From an uncultured Ruminococcus sp. (lineage in GTDB: Bacteria; Bacillota; Clostridia; Lachnospirales; Lachnospiraceae), in contig UQKK01000006.1 of NCBI GenBank assembly GCA_900541505.1, forward strand, positions 71,527-135,526: a stretch of 64,000 nt of DNA, in the 5' to 3' direction. Positions 33,069 through 42,035 of the stretch are shown here, in pieces (the stretch's first letter is position 1; each line of letters starts with the position of its first letter). The notes beneath the pieces were generated by a model. The model had not been told where the DNA came from and ran no database searches. It saw only the letters and a program-made list of their open reading frames with translations. Both the position numbers and the translations under genes were made by a program.

Positions 33069-33614
33069 TTAGAGTTCTATGGTGTTAAAATCAATCTCCA
33101 AATCCTCATATATTCCTGCTTTTACAGTTTCAGAAAATGTGTAGTCTCCGGCATCTTCAGACGCAAAATTATAAACGAGAATCCGGTTCTTGTCTGGGTC
33201 AACAATCCAGTATTCCCTCACTCCGGCGGTGCGGTACTTAAACAATTTGGTGAAGTAGTCTGTGCGCCTGCTGCTCGGAGAGACAATCTCAATAATCCAG
33301 TCGGGAGCACCGCTGCATCCTTTGTCTGTGAGCTTTTCGGATGAGCATATAACACTGATATCCGGCTCGACATAGTTTTTATCGTCTTCGTTTAGAAAGA
33401 CAGCAAATGGGGCAATATCGACCTCGCAGGAGCCGCCCTTTCTGTCAATGTAATCGGCAATCCTGCGACTAAGAGATAAAAGTATCTGTTGGTGTCTCCG
33501 TGACGGCGGAGCCATCATATACATCTGACCATCTATCAGCTCTGCCCGCTGTCCGTCCGGCAGTGCATAGATATCATCAATCGTGTACTGGTTGTTCTGC
33601 TGTGGTAATGGCAT
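33069..33614 (-). CDS. Uma2 family (DUF820) endonuclease-fold protein
   Basis: This 181-residue protein matches the Uma2/DUF820 family, which has a PD-(D/E)xK nuclease fold. It shows YTIDDIYALPDGQRAELIDGQMYMM, then VEPDISVIC with the metal-binding aspartate, WIIEIVSPSSRRTDYFTKLFKY with the catalytic glutamate, and EYWIVDPDKNRILVY. Its biological role is unknown, though the family expands with mobile DNA. The start at 33614 follows AAAGGATG; in-frame starts upstream to 33698 are possible. A small ribbon-helix-helix-like gene lies just upstream on the same strand, so the two may form a pair. Confidence 0.85.
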   Translation of the reverse strand: MPLPQQNNQYTIDDIYALPDGQRAELIDGQMYMMAPPSRRHQQILLSLSRRIADYIDRKGGSCEVDIAPFAVFLNEDDKNYVEPDISVICSSEKLTDKGCSGAPDWIIEIVSPSSRRTDYFTKLFKYRTAGVREYWIVDPDKNRILVYNFASEDAGDYTFSETVKAGIYEDLEIDFNTIEL

Positions 33615-33698
33615 GGTAACACATCCTTTCATGGTGAGAGTGTTGACAGTTGCGTCGTGGTTATTCTTCATCTTTCCAAAATGCTTCATCAGGCTCAT

Positions 33699-33884
33699 CT
33701 ATTGTCCACGCTCCATCCGTTCATCAATTGCTTTCTTGATATAGCCATTTACAGATTCTCCGGCGTGCTCTGCTGCCGTTTTGATTTCCTCATATTTCTT
33801 TTTTTGAACGTTCAGCGGAATACGCTTAAGTTTCGTTTTGGCGTACTGGATATCATATTTTGCCTTATCTTCTTTTGTTGGCAT
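33699..33884 (-). CDS. Small Arc/ribbon-helix-helix-like protein
   Basis: This 61-residue basic protein shows a strand-helix-helix pattern: KLKRIPLNVQKKKYEEIKTAAEHAGESVNGYIKKAIDERM. This is like the Arc-type DNA-binding antitoxins and regulators. A perfect 18-bp palindrome (33974-33991) covers the -35 region of its likely promoter, which suggests autoregulation. The partner, if any, could be the Uma2 gene 84 bp downstream; no classical toxin is adjacent. The start is uncertain between the ATG at 33884 and a TTG at 33908. Confidence 0.7.
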   Translation of the reverse strand: MPTKEDKAKYDIQYAKTKLKRIPLNVQKKKYEEIKTAAEHAGESVNGYIKKAIDERMERGQ

Positions 33885-33973
33885 TCCTTCACCCACTTTC
33901 GTACACAACTTAATGGAGCGTTAAAATATCGAGTTATCCTCGCTACTTTAAGTAAAAGTATAGCATAGATGTA

Positions 33974-33991
33974 AGACTATGTACATAGTCT
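33974..33991. promoter_or_regulatory. 18-bp perfect palindrome (candidate operator of RHH-like gene)
   Basis: AGACTATGTACATAGTCT lies just upstream of a leftward TATACT -10 (33960-33955), overlapping its -35. A related imperfect copy (ACTATGTATGTAGT) lies at about 34049-34062. The rest of 33909-34242 is A+T-rich, holds no gene, and carries the ribosome binding site of the next gene. Confidence 0.55.
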
Positions 33992-34242
33992 CGAATAATG
34001 AAGATGAAAAACTACGTGCATGTTTGTGAAAATGTCAATAAACGGAAAACTATGTATGTAGTATAATGTAACCAAGATACATTCTTAGGGCAGTCATGCT
34101 CTACTCTGTAGATTTCTCCAATATATTTATTGTCCTAATTCACCATATTTTCTTCCAATTGTATTAAAAATATCAATACGTTATAATTAAGGAAAACAAT
34201 ATTTTTTGCAAAACCATACTGTGATAAGGGAGAAAAGGAACT

Positions 34243-37200
34243 ATGGGATTAGTGAAGTGTCCGGACTGCAAAAAGATGGTATCAGAGAGGGTAGAAGTGT
34301 GTCCTTTTTGCGGATGCCCGAAAGAATTTTTTGAAAAGGAAGAGATAGAGAAAACAGAAGAGACGAAAGCATCTCAGGAGAACGATGTGCAAAAGGAAAA
34401 TCCCAAGGATATTTCCGCAGATTCGTATCAAGCGTTGGAAAGACTGCCGATAGAAGATTTAAGAAAAATGGCGGAGGGCGGAAACAGAGATGCGCAGTTC
34501 GAGTTAGGATATGCGTATTATATCGGCAATAACGTGAAGGAAGATAAAGAGAAAGCGCTGAAGTGGATGAAAAGAGCGGCAGAACAAGGTCATATGTGGG
34601 CTCAGTATAATTTGGGCGTGAGCTATAGCAAGGGGATAGGGACAGCGGAAAATAAGGAGAAGGCGGCAGAATGGTTTACAAAAGCGGCGGAGCAGGGAGT
34701 TGCAGAGTCACAATTTATGCTGGGAGAAGCCTACTATAATGGCGAAGGGGTGGCAATCAATGAGGGAGAGGCCGCAAAATGGTACAGAAGAGCGGCGGAA
34801 CAGGGGCACGCGATTGCACAGAGTCTTTTAGCGGCCTGCTATTGCGATGGAGTAGGAGTGAGGCAAAACCTAGAGGAAGCGGTAAGGTGGTTTACAAAAT
34901 CGGCAGAGCAGGGGCATGCTCCCGCGCAATACTGGCTGGGAATGGCGTATTATTATGGGGAAGTGACGGAGAAAGACGAGACAAAAAGCATAAAATGGAT
35001 GAAAAAAGCTGCCGAACAAGGATATGAAGAGGCAAAGGCTTTTATAGCAGAGTATAATAAGGAACAGGAAAAACTAACCGCTGAACTGGAAAAGCTTTTA
35101 TCTTCTGCATCGGATTCAAATATGACGGAAGAACAATGGGAGGCTTTGGATAGAGACAGAGATATCGAATTTCATTTAGCAGGGCATACCTGTACGATAT
35201 CAGGAGAATTTAAGCATTATATCCAACTTCGCAAAGCATTTGAGAGGTATGCGTATGAACTCAGGAAAATGTTGGGCGAAGAATACGATAACACAGCTAC
35301 CCTGGGCAAGGTTATAGAGGCAGCTCCACGGGCTGTAGAGAGCGTGATGAACGGTGTGATTGATTTGACGATGAAGACGTTTTACCGTTATGGAATCTCC
35401 ATGACACCGCAGACGTTTCTCGATAAATATTATTATCGACCGGAATATGGCATGGATTACAACTGCATGATTAGTGAGCTGGTAGAGAAGTATGCGGAAG
35501 TGATGGATGAAAAAGCGGCGTTGGAAGAATACAGAGCAATGCAGAGGGCGTCACGCAGCAGATGGGAGGGCGGCGGTTTTGGGCTCAGCGGAGCTGTGAA
35601 AGGCGCGATTATGGCGGGCGTGCTCAATGCAGGCACGGATTTCATCAGAAGTTTCGGCGATGCTTCCCGGAGGAAAGCGGATAATGCATATATTCAGCAG
35701 AAGCTAAAGGATTTAAAAGATTCGGCTACATCTTACGCGCTGGTGGTAGCGGGAGGATATGCCGTAATCATAGGAGTCTTTCGCGCTGTCTATCATGAAG
35801 CGGTTGAGCAGGGAATCGCGGAAGGACCGGGGTATCCCATAGACAGCTATACTGCGGCGGTTAATCAGTGTGAAGCCACAAGGCGGTATGAAGAGAAGGA
35901 GGAAAAGCGCCTAGACGGTTACTTAAAGGCGCTGGTCATTGACCCATACTATGAAGGAACATATGGCTTACTCTATGAAATAGTAAAAGGTACAGAAGCG
36001 GAATCAGAGCTTCTGGATATCATGGACTATTTTGGGATAACGACTTTGCTGGGAGGGTATGAGTCTACCCTGTACAGAAAAATAGCCGATTTTTTTGCTG
36101 AATCGGAAATCCTGCGTGACTTTGATTATGAACACTATACATTGGAACAGTACCAGAAGGCGGTCTCGGAAAGAGAGCGGCTCTGGGAAGAGTACGGTAA
36201 GAATCTTCCCAGACAGGAGTGGCATTACAGACGACTGCTCCATTACATTTCAGAGGGCAAACGTATTCTGAAAAATGAGATTTCAGATTATGAAGATGAG
36301 CAGGAGGCGAAGCTTCCTCTGGACGAATACATTCCCAAAGTGTTTGAGAAGAAATATTCCTGGGAAAATGCATCCTGTGACGGTTATTTGTGGGTTCCGG
36401 GCACAAATCTTTACTGCGCGTATACCAAGAACATTGATTTCTACAATTTCCAAAAATATTTAAAGCCGGGTTATTCCTATCTTCTTATTTATGAAAATTC
36501 TATGGTACATAACGGGAAAAGGGGATTCGGAATTTTTGAAGAAGGAATCGTCTTTTTCGACACCAGAAAAACCATATATTTTAAAGATATCATAGGATGC
36601 GAATACAATGAGGATAACGTGTCGGTGATATTTAAGACAAGGGAAGGAAACTATGAATTTCCCTATAACTTTGAACATCAGTCACTTCATAAGGTGATTG
36701 ATTCAGATGGACTCTATGGAAGTGGAAACACACTGACAGTAAAGCTGGAAAAGGTAATCAAACATTACCAGAACTTACATCCGTGCAGTCAAGAGGATGG
36801 AAGCCCAGCGGATAGCAGCCAAAAGAATGGCAGTCCGGTAGATGGAAGCGAAGAAAACAGGAAACAAGACCGGGGAACTCAGACGCAGGGGGCGTCGAAG
36901 GCAGCAGTTTCGGAGAAGGTAAGTGCTCCGGCAGAAAATAAAGAAGACAAGTTCGCACAGAAAATAGAGGCGGCAAACAGCGGGGATGACTATGCACAGA
37001 TGCAAGTGGCAGAATGTTATTTTCGCGGGAAAGGTGTAGAGCAGAATAAGGCGGAAGGCGTAAAATGGTACAGAAAGGCGGCAGAAGGCGGAAATAAATT
37101 CGCACAGTACAATTTGGGGCTTTATCATTCCAGGGGAGACGGTGTAGAGCGAAATCCGGCAGAGTCTGCAAAGTGGTATATGAAATCGGCAGAACAGGGA

Positions 37201-37470
37201 CTCGACGATGCCCAGGTGAAAATCGGATATTGTTATCTGAGGGGAGAGGGCGTAGCACAGGATAAAAAGGAAGCGAAGAAATGGTTTAAGAAAGCCGCAA
37301 GGCGGGGGAACAAAGAGGCAAAAAAGGTGTTGGCAGACTTTGACGCGGCAGCAGCAGTAAAACCGGCAGAGACGGTAAATTTCTGCAGAAACTGCGGCAG
37401 AAAATTAGAGAAGGAATGGCTGATTTGTCCAAACTGCGGGACAAAAATAAATCGCCCCGCCCATTCTTAA
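34243..37470 (+). CDS. Sel1-repeat protein with zinc ribbons at both ends
   Basis: This 1075-residue protein opens with a zinc ribbon (C6-x2-C9, C20-x2-C23) and closes with another (C1048-x2-C1051, C1062-x2-C1065). About six Sel1/TPR-like repeats (A-x-x-Q-[FY]-x-L-G-x-x-Y...A-x-x-W) lie at about 80-270 and about three at 905-1025. The middle (about 275-890) is unlike known domains. It has a Gly/Ala-rich hydrophobic stretch near 445-465 and 490-515 that might contact membrane, then mixed helical sequence. Sel1 repeats form protein-binding superhelices, so a scaffold role is likely. No signal peptide is present. A GGGAGAAAAGGA ribosome binding site precedes it. No partner gene is obvious beside it. 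Confidence 0.8.
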   Translation: MGLVKCPDCKKMVSERVEVCPFCGCPKEFFEKEEIEKTEETKASQENDVQKENPKDISADSYQALERLPIEDLRKMAEGGNRDAQFELGYAYYIGNNVKEDKEKALKWMKRAAEQGHMWAQYNLGVSYSKGIGTAENKEKAAEWFTKAAEQGVAESQFMLGEAYYNGEGVAINEGEAAKWYRRAAEQGHAIAQSLLAACYCDGVGVRQNLEEAVRWFTKSAEQGHAPAQYWLGMAYYYGEVTEKDETKSIKWMKKAAEQGYEEAKAFIAEYNKEQEKLTAELEKLLSSASDSNMTEEQWEALDRDRDIEFHLAGHTCTISGEFKHYIQLRKAFERYAYELRKMLGEEYDNTATLGKVIEAAPRAVESVMNGVIDLTMKTFYRYGISMTPQTFLDKYYYRPEYGMDYNCMISELVEKYAEVMDEKAALEEYRAMQRASRSRWEGGGFGLSGAVKGAIMAGVLNAGTDFIRSFGDASRRKADNAYIQQKLKDLKDSATSYALVVAGGYAVIIGVFRAVYHEAVEQGIAEGPGYPIDSYTAAVNQCEATRRYEEKEEKRLDGYLKALVIDPYYEGTYGLLYEIVKGTEAESELLDIMDYFGITTLLGGYESTLYRKIADFFAESEILRDFDYEHYTLEQYQKAVSERERLWEEYGKNLPRQEWHYRRLLHYISEGKRILKNEISDYEDEQEAKLPLDEYIPKVFEKKYSWENASCDGYLWVPGTNLYCAYTKNIDFYNFQKYLKPGYSYLLIYENSMVHNGKRGFGIFEEGIVFFDTRKTIYFKDIIGCEYNEDNVSVIFKTREGNYEFPYNFEHQSLHKVIDSDGLYGSGNTLTVKLEKVIKHYQNLHPCSQEDGSPADSSQKNGSPVDGSEENRKQDRGTQTQGASKAAVSEKVSAPAENKEDKFAQKIEAANSGDDYAQMQVAECYFRGKGVEQNKAEGVKWYRKAAEGGNKFAQYNLGLYHSRGDGVERNPAESAKWYMKSAEQGLDDAQVKIGYCYLRGEGVAQDKKEAKKWFKKAARRGNKEAKKVLADFDAAAAVKPAETVNFCRNCGRKLEKEWLICPNCGTKINRPAHS

Positions 37471-37529
37471 GGATTCTTAAGAGCTGAACTGCAACTATAT
37501 AATTAGGGCTGTATTTCTCTTACGTTCAG

Positions 37530-37538
37530 TGTTATAAT
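37530..37538 (+). promoter_or_regulatory. Extended -10 promoter of asnS
   Basis: TGTTATAAT is an extended -10 element 61 bp before the asnS start. The -35 is poor. No T-box leader is present in the 128-bp gap. Confidence 0.5.
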
Positions 37539-37598
37539 AATAACGTTACCCAAAACAGGCAGTCTTGGGCGGCGCAATAAGAAGAAGGAGTATTTGGT

Positions 37599-38990
37599 AT
37601 GGAACTGGTTACGATTCGGGAGTTATTTAAGAACAGAGAGCAGTATCTGGATAAAGAGGTGACCGTCGGAGGATGGATTCGCAGTATCCGGGATTCGAAA
37701 ACATTTGGCTTTATCGTAGTGAATGACGGTTCTTATTTTGAACCGCTTCAGATAGTATATCATGATAAAATGGACAATTTCGCGGAGATTTCCAAACAGA
37801 ATGTAGGCGCGGCAATCATCGTGACAGGTACGCTGGTGGCGACACCTCAGGCAAAGCAGCCCTTTGAGATTCAGGCGGAGACTGTGACCGTGGAAGGGGC
37901 GTCCGCGCCGGACTATCCGCTGCAGAAGAAACGCCATAGTTTCGAATATCTCAGGACAATTTCCCATCTTCGTCCGAGGACAAATACCTTCCAGGCGGTA
38001 TTCAGAATACGGTCCCTGGCAGCGTATGCTATCCATAAATTCTTCCAGGAGAGAGGATTTGTCTATGTGCACACCCCGCTGATTACAGGAAGTGACTGCG
38101 AGGGCGCGGGAGAGATGTTCCGCGTGACTACGCTGGATATGGAGAATGTGCCGAAGAATGAGGACGGCACTGTGGATTACTCGAAGGATTTCTTCGGGAA
38201 AGAGACGAGCCTGACCGTGAGCGGACAGTTGAACGGCGAGACTTACGCCCAGGCATTCCGCAGCATTTACACATTCGGACCCACATTCAGAGCGGAAAAT
38301 TCCAACACCACCAGACACGCGGCGGAGTTTTGGATGATTGAGCCGGAGATTGCGTTTGCGGACCTGGATGACAATATGGATTTGGCGGAAGCTATGTTAA
38401 AATATGTGATTTCCTATGTGCTTGAGGAAGCGCCGGAGGAGATGAATTTCTTCAACTCCTTTGTGGATAAAGGACTTCTGGAGCGTCTCAACAATGTGGT
38501 GAACTCGGATTTCGCGAGAGTGACCTATACAGAGGCAGTGGAAATCCTTGAGAAGAACAATGACAAATTTGAATATAAGGTATCCTGGGGATGTGACCTG
38601 CAGACAGAGCATGAGCGCTATCTCACCGAGGAAGTCTACAAGCGCCCCGTATTTGTTACCGATTATCCGAAGGAGATTAAGGCGTTTTATATGAAGCTCA
38701 ACGAGGACGGAAAGACCGTGGCGGCAGTGGACTGTCTTGTTCCGGGAATCGGTGAGATTATCGGCGGAAGTCAGAGGGAAGACGATTACGAGAAGCTTAA
38801 AGGCAGGATGCAGGAGCTCGGTCTCAATGAAGAAGATTATAAGTTCTATCTGGATTTGAGAAAATACGGCTCTACGAGACATGCGGGCTTCGGGCTTGGA
38901 TTTGAGCGCTGCGTGATGTATTTGACAGGTATGTCCAATATCCGCGACGTCCTTCCGTTCCCGCGGACTGTAAATAACTGTGAGCTTTAA
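37599..38990 (+). CDS. asnS: Asparaginyl-tRNA synthetase
   Basis: This 463-residue class II synthetase attaches asparagine to tRNA-Asn. It has an N-terminal OB-fold anticodon-binding domain (about 1-110, VTVGGWIRSIRDSKTFGFIVVNDGS). Class II motif 2 is FRAENSNTTRHAAEFWMIEPE and motif 3 is GFGLGFERCVMYLTGMSNIRDVLPFPR. Asparagine-specific residues (rather than aspartate-type) fit the overall pattern. The start follows AGAAGGAG. A hairpin terminator follows, so it is probably transcribed alone. Confidence 0.97.
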   Translation: MELVTIRELFKNREQYLDKEVTVGGWIRSIRDSKTFGFIVVNDGSYFEPLQIVYHDKMDNFAEISKQNVGAAIIVTGTLVATPQAKQPFEIQAETVTVEGASAPDYPLQKKRHSFEYLRTISHLRPRTNTFQAVFRIRSLAAYAIHKFFQERGFVYVHTPLITGSDCEGAGEMFRVTTLDMENVPKNEDGTVDYSKDFFGKETSLTVSGQLNGETYAQAFRSIYTFGPTFRAENSNTTRHAAEFWMIEPEIAFADLDDNMDLAEAMLKYVISYVLEEAPEEMNFFNSFVDKGLLERLNNVVNSDFARVTYTEAVEILEKNNDKFEYKVSWGCDLQTEHERYLTEEVYKRPVFVTDYPKEIKAFYMKLNEDGKTVAAVDCLVPGIGEIIGGSQREDDYEKLKGRMQELGLNEEDYKFYLDLRKYGSTRHAGFGLGFERCVMYLTGMSNIRDVLPFPRTVNNCEL

Positions 38991-39023
38991 ACGGACGCTA
39001 TAAGCAGAAGAGAGCAGATACAG

Positions 39024-39056
39024 ATGGGAGGCATGGTGCAAGCCACGCCTCCCATT
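39024..39056 (+). terminator. Terminator after asnS
   Basis: ATGGGAGGC pairs with GCCTCCCAT, with an inner GTG/CAC stem. The T-tract is weak (TATAG). Confidence 0.55.
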
Positions 39057-39097
39057 ATAGTAAGTAAAGCAAACAGCGGGGAGAGGAGATTTGTGAC

Positions 39098-40264
39098 ATG
39101 AAATTTATCCATATAGCGGATGTGCATCTGGGCGCGGAACCGGATGCGGGATACGCGTACACAAAAGGGCGGGCAAAGGAGCTATGGGATACCTTTGAGC
39201 AGGTCATTGATATCTGCGAGGAGGAGCAGACGGATTTACTTCTCATTGCAGGAGACTTGTTTCACCGCCAGCCTCTCTTGCGGGAGTTGAAAGAAGCGGA
39301 TTACCTGTTTTCCACACTGTCCCACACGCAGGTGGTGCTGATAGCGGGGAATCACGACTATATCAGAAAGGATTCGTATTATCGGACCTTTGCATGGAGC
39401 GAGAATGTATATCCTCTCTTTGGCAGGGAGATGGAATATGTAGAATTTCCGGAGCTTCAGACGGCGGTCTACGGATTCAGCTATTATGCGAAGGAAATCC
39501 GGGAGGCGAGATACGAGGAGGCAGCGGCGCATAGGATACAGCCTTTTGAAATTCTGCTTGCCCACGGCGGGGATGAAAAGCATATCCCCATTCGCTGGGA
39601 AGAGCTGGAGAGGAGCGGCTTTTCCTATGTGGCGCTGGGGCATATCCATAAGCCTGTAGAAATCAGGAAGAATCATATTGCCTATGCCGGGGCGCTGGAG
39701 CCGATTGACCGAAATGATACCGGGGAGCACGGTTTTATTCGGGGAGAGACTGACAGCCGGGGGACGAGGACGCAATGGGTTCCCTTTGCCAGGAGAAGCT
39801 ATCTGCGCCTCACCGTGACAGTGGACGAAAACCAGACATCGGGAAGCCTTGCCAGGGAGTTGAAGCGGGCGGTGGAAGAAAAGGGGACAGAGAACCTCTA
39901 CCGCGTAACTCTCCGGGGCAGCCGGGATGCAGACGTGATATTTGATACAGACCACATGGATGCTTACGGCAACATTCTGGAGATTCTTGACGAGACCCAT
40001 CCGCACTATGATTTTGGACGTCTGGAGCAGGAGAACGCCGGGAACCTGCTGGGAGAGTACATCCGCATGTTCCGCCACTGCCTGCCGGATGAGGAGACCG
40101 TCCTGCGCGGCGGAGAATATCCGGCAGTCGAACGGACGGACGTGACTGGGGCTTATCCGGCAAGCGAAGGGCTGGACAGCGTTCTGCCAGACGGCGAGCC
40201 GGAGACAATCGAATATCTTGCGCTCTGTGAGGGCGTGGAGGCGATTCTGGCGAATAGGAAATGA
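39098..40264 (+). CDS. yhaO: DNA repair exonuclease, SbcD/YhaO-like metallophosphoesterase
   Basis: This 388-residue protein has the five calcineurin-like phosphoesterase motifs in order: DVHLGAE (residues 8-14), GDLFHRQ, GNHDY, AHGG and LGHIHKP. These bind two metal ions for DNA cleavage. The C-terminal part (about 230-388) is the interaction region typical of Mre11/SbcD relatives. With the ATPase encoded 22 bp downstream it forms a YhaO/YhaN-type complex, the Firmicute relative of SbcDC, which acts at DNA ends or hairpins. The start follows GGGGAGAGGAG. Confidence 0.9.
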   Translation: MKFIHIADVHLGAEPDAGYAYTKGRAKELWDTFEQVIDICEEEQTDLLLIAGDLFHRQPLLRELKEADYLFSTLSHTQVVLIAGNHDYIRKDSYYRTFAWSENVYPLFGREMEYVEFPELQTAVYGFSYYAKEIREARYEEAAAHRIQPFEILLAHGGDEKHIPIRWEELERSGFSYVALGHIHKPVEIRKNHIAYAGALEPIDRNDTGEHGFIRGETDSRGTRTQWVPFARRSYLRLTVTVDENQTSGSLARELKRAVEEKGTENLYRVTLRGSRDADVIFDTDHMDAYGNILEILDETHPHYDFGRLEQENAGNLLGEYIRMFRHCLPDEETVLRGGEYPAVERTDVTGAYPASEGLDSVLPDGEPETIEYLALCEGVEAILANRK

Positions 40265-40286
40265 AATCCTGGGAGGGAATGACAAC

Positions 40287-42035
40287 TTGAGAATCAGAGA
40301 AATATATATTAAGAATTTCGGGAAGTTTTCGGAACAGCGGTTCTCCTTCCAGCCGGGAGTCAACATTTTATATGGAGAGAATGAGTTCGGGAAGAGTACG
40401 CTGTGCGCCTTTATCCGCGCTATGCTCTTCGGCATGGAACGCGGCAGGGGAAAGGCTGCGGCGAGGGATGACTTCAGCCGCTATGAGCCCTGGGAGAATC
40501 CCAATCATTACGCGGGCAGTATGCGGTTTACCTGCGGCGGACGCAACTTTTTGCTGGAGAGAAGTTTTGACAGATATACAAAGCATGTTTCCCTGGTCTG
40601 CGAGGATGACGGGGAGGAATTGTCCGTGGAGCACGGAGATTTGGACATGCTTTTGGGCGGATTGACGTCCTCTGTCTTTGACAACACGGTCTTGGTGCGG
40701 CAGATGGCGGCGGAGCCGGGACAGGAGCTCTCCCACAGTCTGAAAAATTATGCGGCAAACTACTATGAGACCGGAGGCGGGGAGGTGGATTTGCAGGGAA
40801 CGCTTAAGACCTTGAAGGACAGAGAGCGGGAAGTGCAGCAGCGGCAGCGGGCTCTTGCGGAGGAAGAGGAAAAGAAGCGCGCAAATCTGCGTCAGGAGTG
40901 TTCTTATATTGAGGCGGACATGGAAGGTCTGCGCAGTAAATTAGAAGAGAACCAGAGAAAATACAATCAGTTGGAGCGGGAGGAGACCCGTCTTTCCAGA
41001 GAATATGACAGGCTGAAAGAAGCGCGAAAGACACAGGAGGCGAACAGCGAAAAGGAAAATACAGATACAGAAGGCACAGAGAGAAAGATGGGACCTGCTC
41101 TTATCAAAGGAGGGGCAGCAGGCGTCCTTGTGGGATTGGCAGGATTCTTCTGGGGCGGCTTTCTGACCGGACAGGAATGGTTTCCGGGCAGTATTCCCCT
41201 GCGTTTTATCAGCACTGTCATTCTGGCTGTAGGTGTGATTCTTCTGGCAGCGGGAATGGTTCGCTTGATGAAAGAAAAGCGGGAGGAAAGAAAGACAGCC
41301 GGGCGGGGGCGCGAAGCTGCAAATCCGCGCTTTACAAAGGCAGGGCGGCAATACGGAACATCACGGCACGGAGGCGAAAGCGCGAGCCAGGAAACAGCCG
41401 GGAAGTCCGATGAGGCGGCAGAGCAGAGAATCCATGAGGCAGGGCAGAGATACGAGGCGGCGAGGGAGTCGGTGAAACGTCTGCTCTGGCAGCAGGAACA
41501 GATACAGGCGGACTGGAAGGAGAAGGAAATTCGTCTCAAAAATCTCCAGGAAGCGTACATGGAGATGGAGGTGCCGGAGGAGGTAAGGCTGACAGAGAAG
41601 CAGTTAAAGGCACTCAAGCTGGCACAGGAATCGGTAAAGACCGCCGCGGCGGGACTGGGACAGCGTACCGGGGAACTGCTGGATAGGAGAGCTTCGGAGA
41701 TATTTTCCGCGGTGACGAACGGGCGTTACCGGGGGCTGCGGATGAGTGAAAATATGGACATCACGGTGTGGGATGGAAAAAGAAACATTTCGTTGCATCT
41801 TTTGAGTCGGGGAACCATAGAACAGATTTATTTTTCCATCCGCATGGCAGCGGCGGAGTTTCTCTGTGAGGAGGAGCTTCCCGTGATTTTGGACGATGTA
41901 TTTGTTTTTTATGATGAGAAAAGAGTAAAAAGTGCTTTAAAATGGTTGAGAGATGAGAAAAAGCAGGCTATAATATTTACTTGCCAAAAGAGAGAAGAAG
42001 AAATTTTTTACGGAGACATGGAAGGAAGAATGTAG
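40287..42035 (+). CDS. yhaN: SMC-like ATPase, SbcC/YhaN-type
   Basis: This 582-residue protein begins RIREIYIKNFGKFSEQRFSF and has Walker A GENEFGKST (about residues 30-38). Coiled coil follows (about 170-265), then a hydrophobic hairpin of two likely membrane helices (about 272-328). A second coiled coil (about 380-440) leads to a C-terminal ATPase half with LSRGTIEQIYFSIRMAAAE and Walker B LPVILDDVFVFYD. The membrane hairpin in the coiled coil is a feature of YhaN rather than SbcC. The start is a TTG at 40287 after GGGAGGG; a start at 40218 would overlap the nuclease gene. It abuts cca. Confidence 0.88.
   Translation: MRIREIYIKNFGKFSEQRFSFQPGVNILYGENEFGKSTLCAFIRAMLFGMERGRGKAAARDDFSRYEPWENPNHYAGSMRFTCGGRNFLLERSFDRYTKHVSLVCEDDGEELSVEHGDLDMLLGGLTSSVFDNTVLVRQMAAEPGQELSHSLKNYAANYYETGGGEVDLQGTLKTLKDREREVQQRQRALAEEEEKKRANLRQECSYIEADMEGLRSKLEENQRKYNQLEREETRLSREYDRLKEARKTQEANSEKENTDTEGTERKMGPALIKGGAAGVLVGLAGFFWGGFLTGQEWFPGSIPLRFISTVILAVGVILLAAGMVRLMKEKREERKTAGRGREAANPRFTKAGRQYGTSRHGGESASQETAGKSDEAAEQRIHEAGQRYEAARESVKRLLWQQEQIQADWKEKEIRLKNLQEAYMEMEVPEEVRLTEKQLKALKLAQESVKTAAAGLGQRTGELLDRRASEIFSAVTNGRYRGLRMSENMDITVWDGKRNISLHLLSRGTIEQIYFSIRMAAAEFLCEEELPVILDDVFVFYDEKRVKSALKWLRDEKKQAIIFTCQKREEEIFYGDMEGRM

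Noticed and set aside
37471..37598. T-box leader before asnS
   Set aside because: The gap is only 128 bp and no T-box sequence or specifier hairpin is seen.
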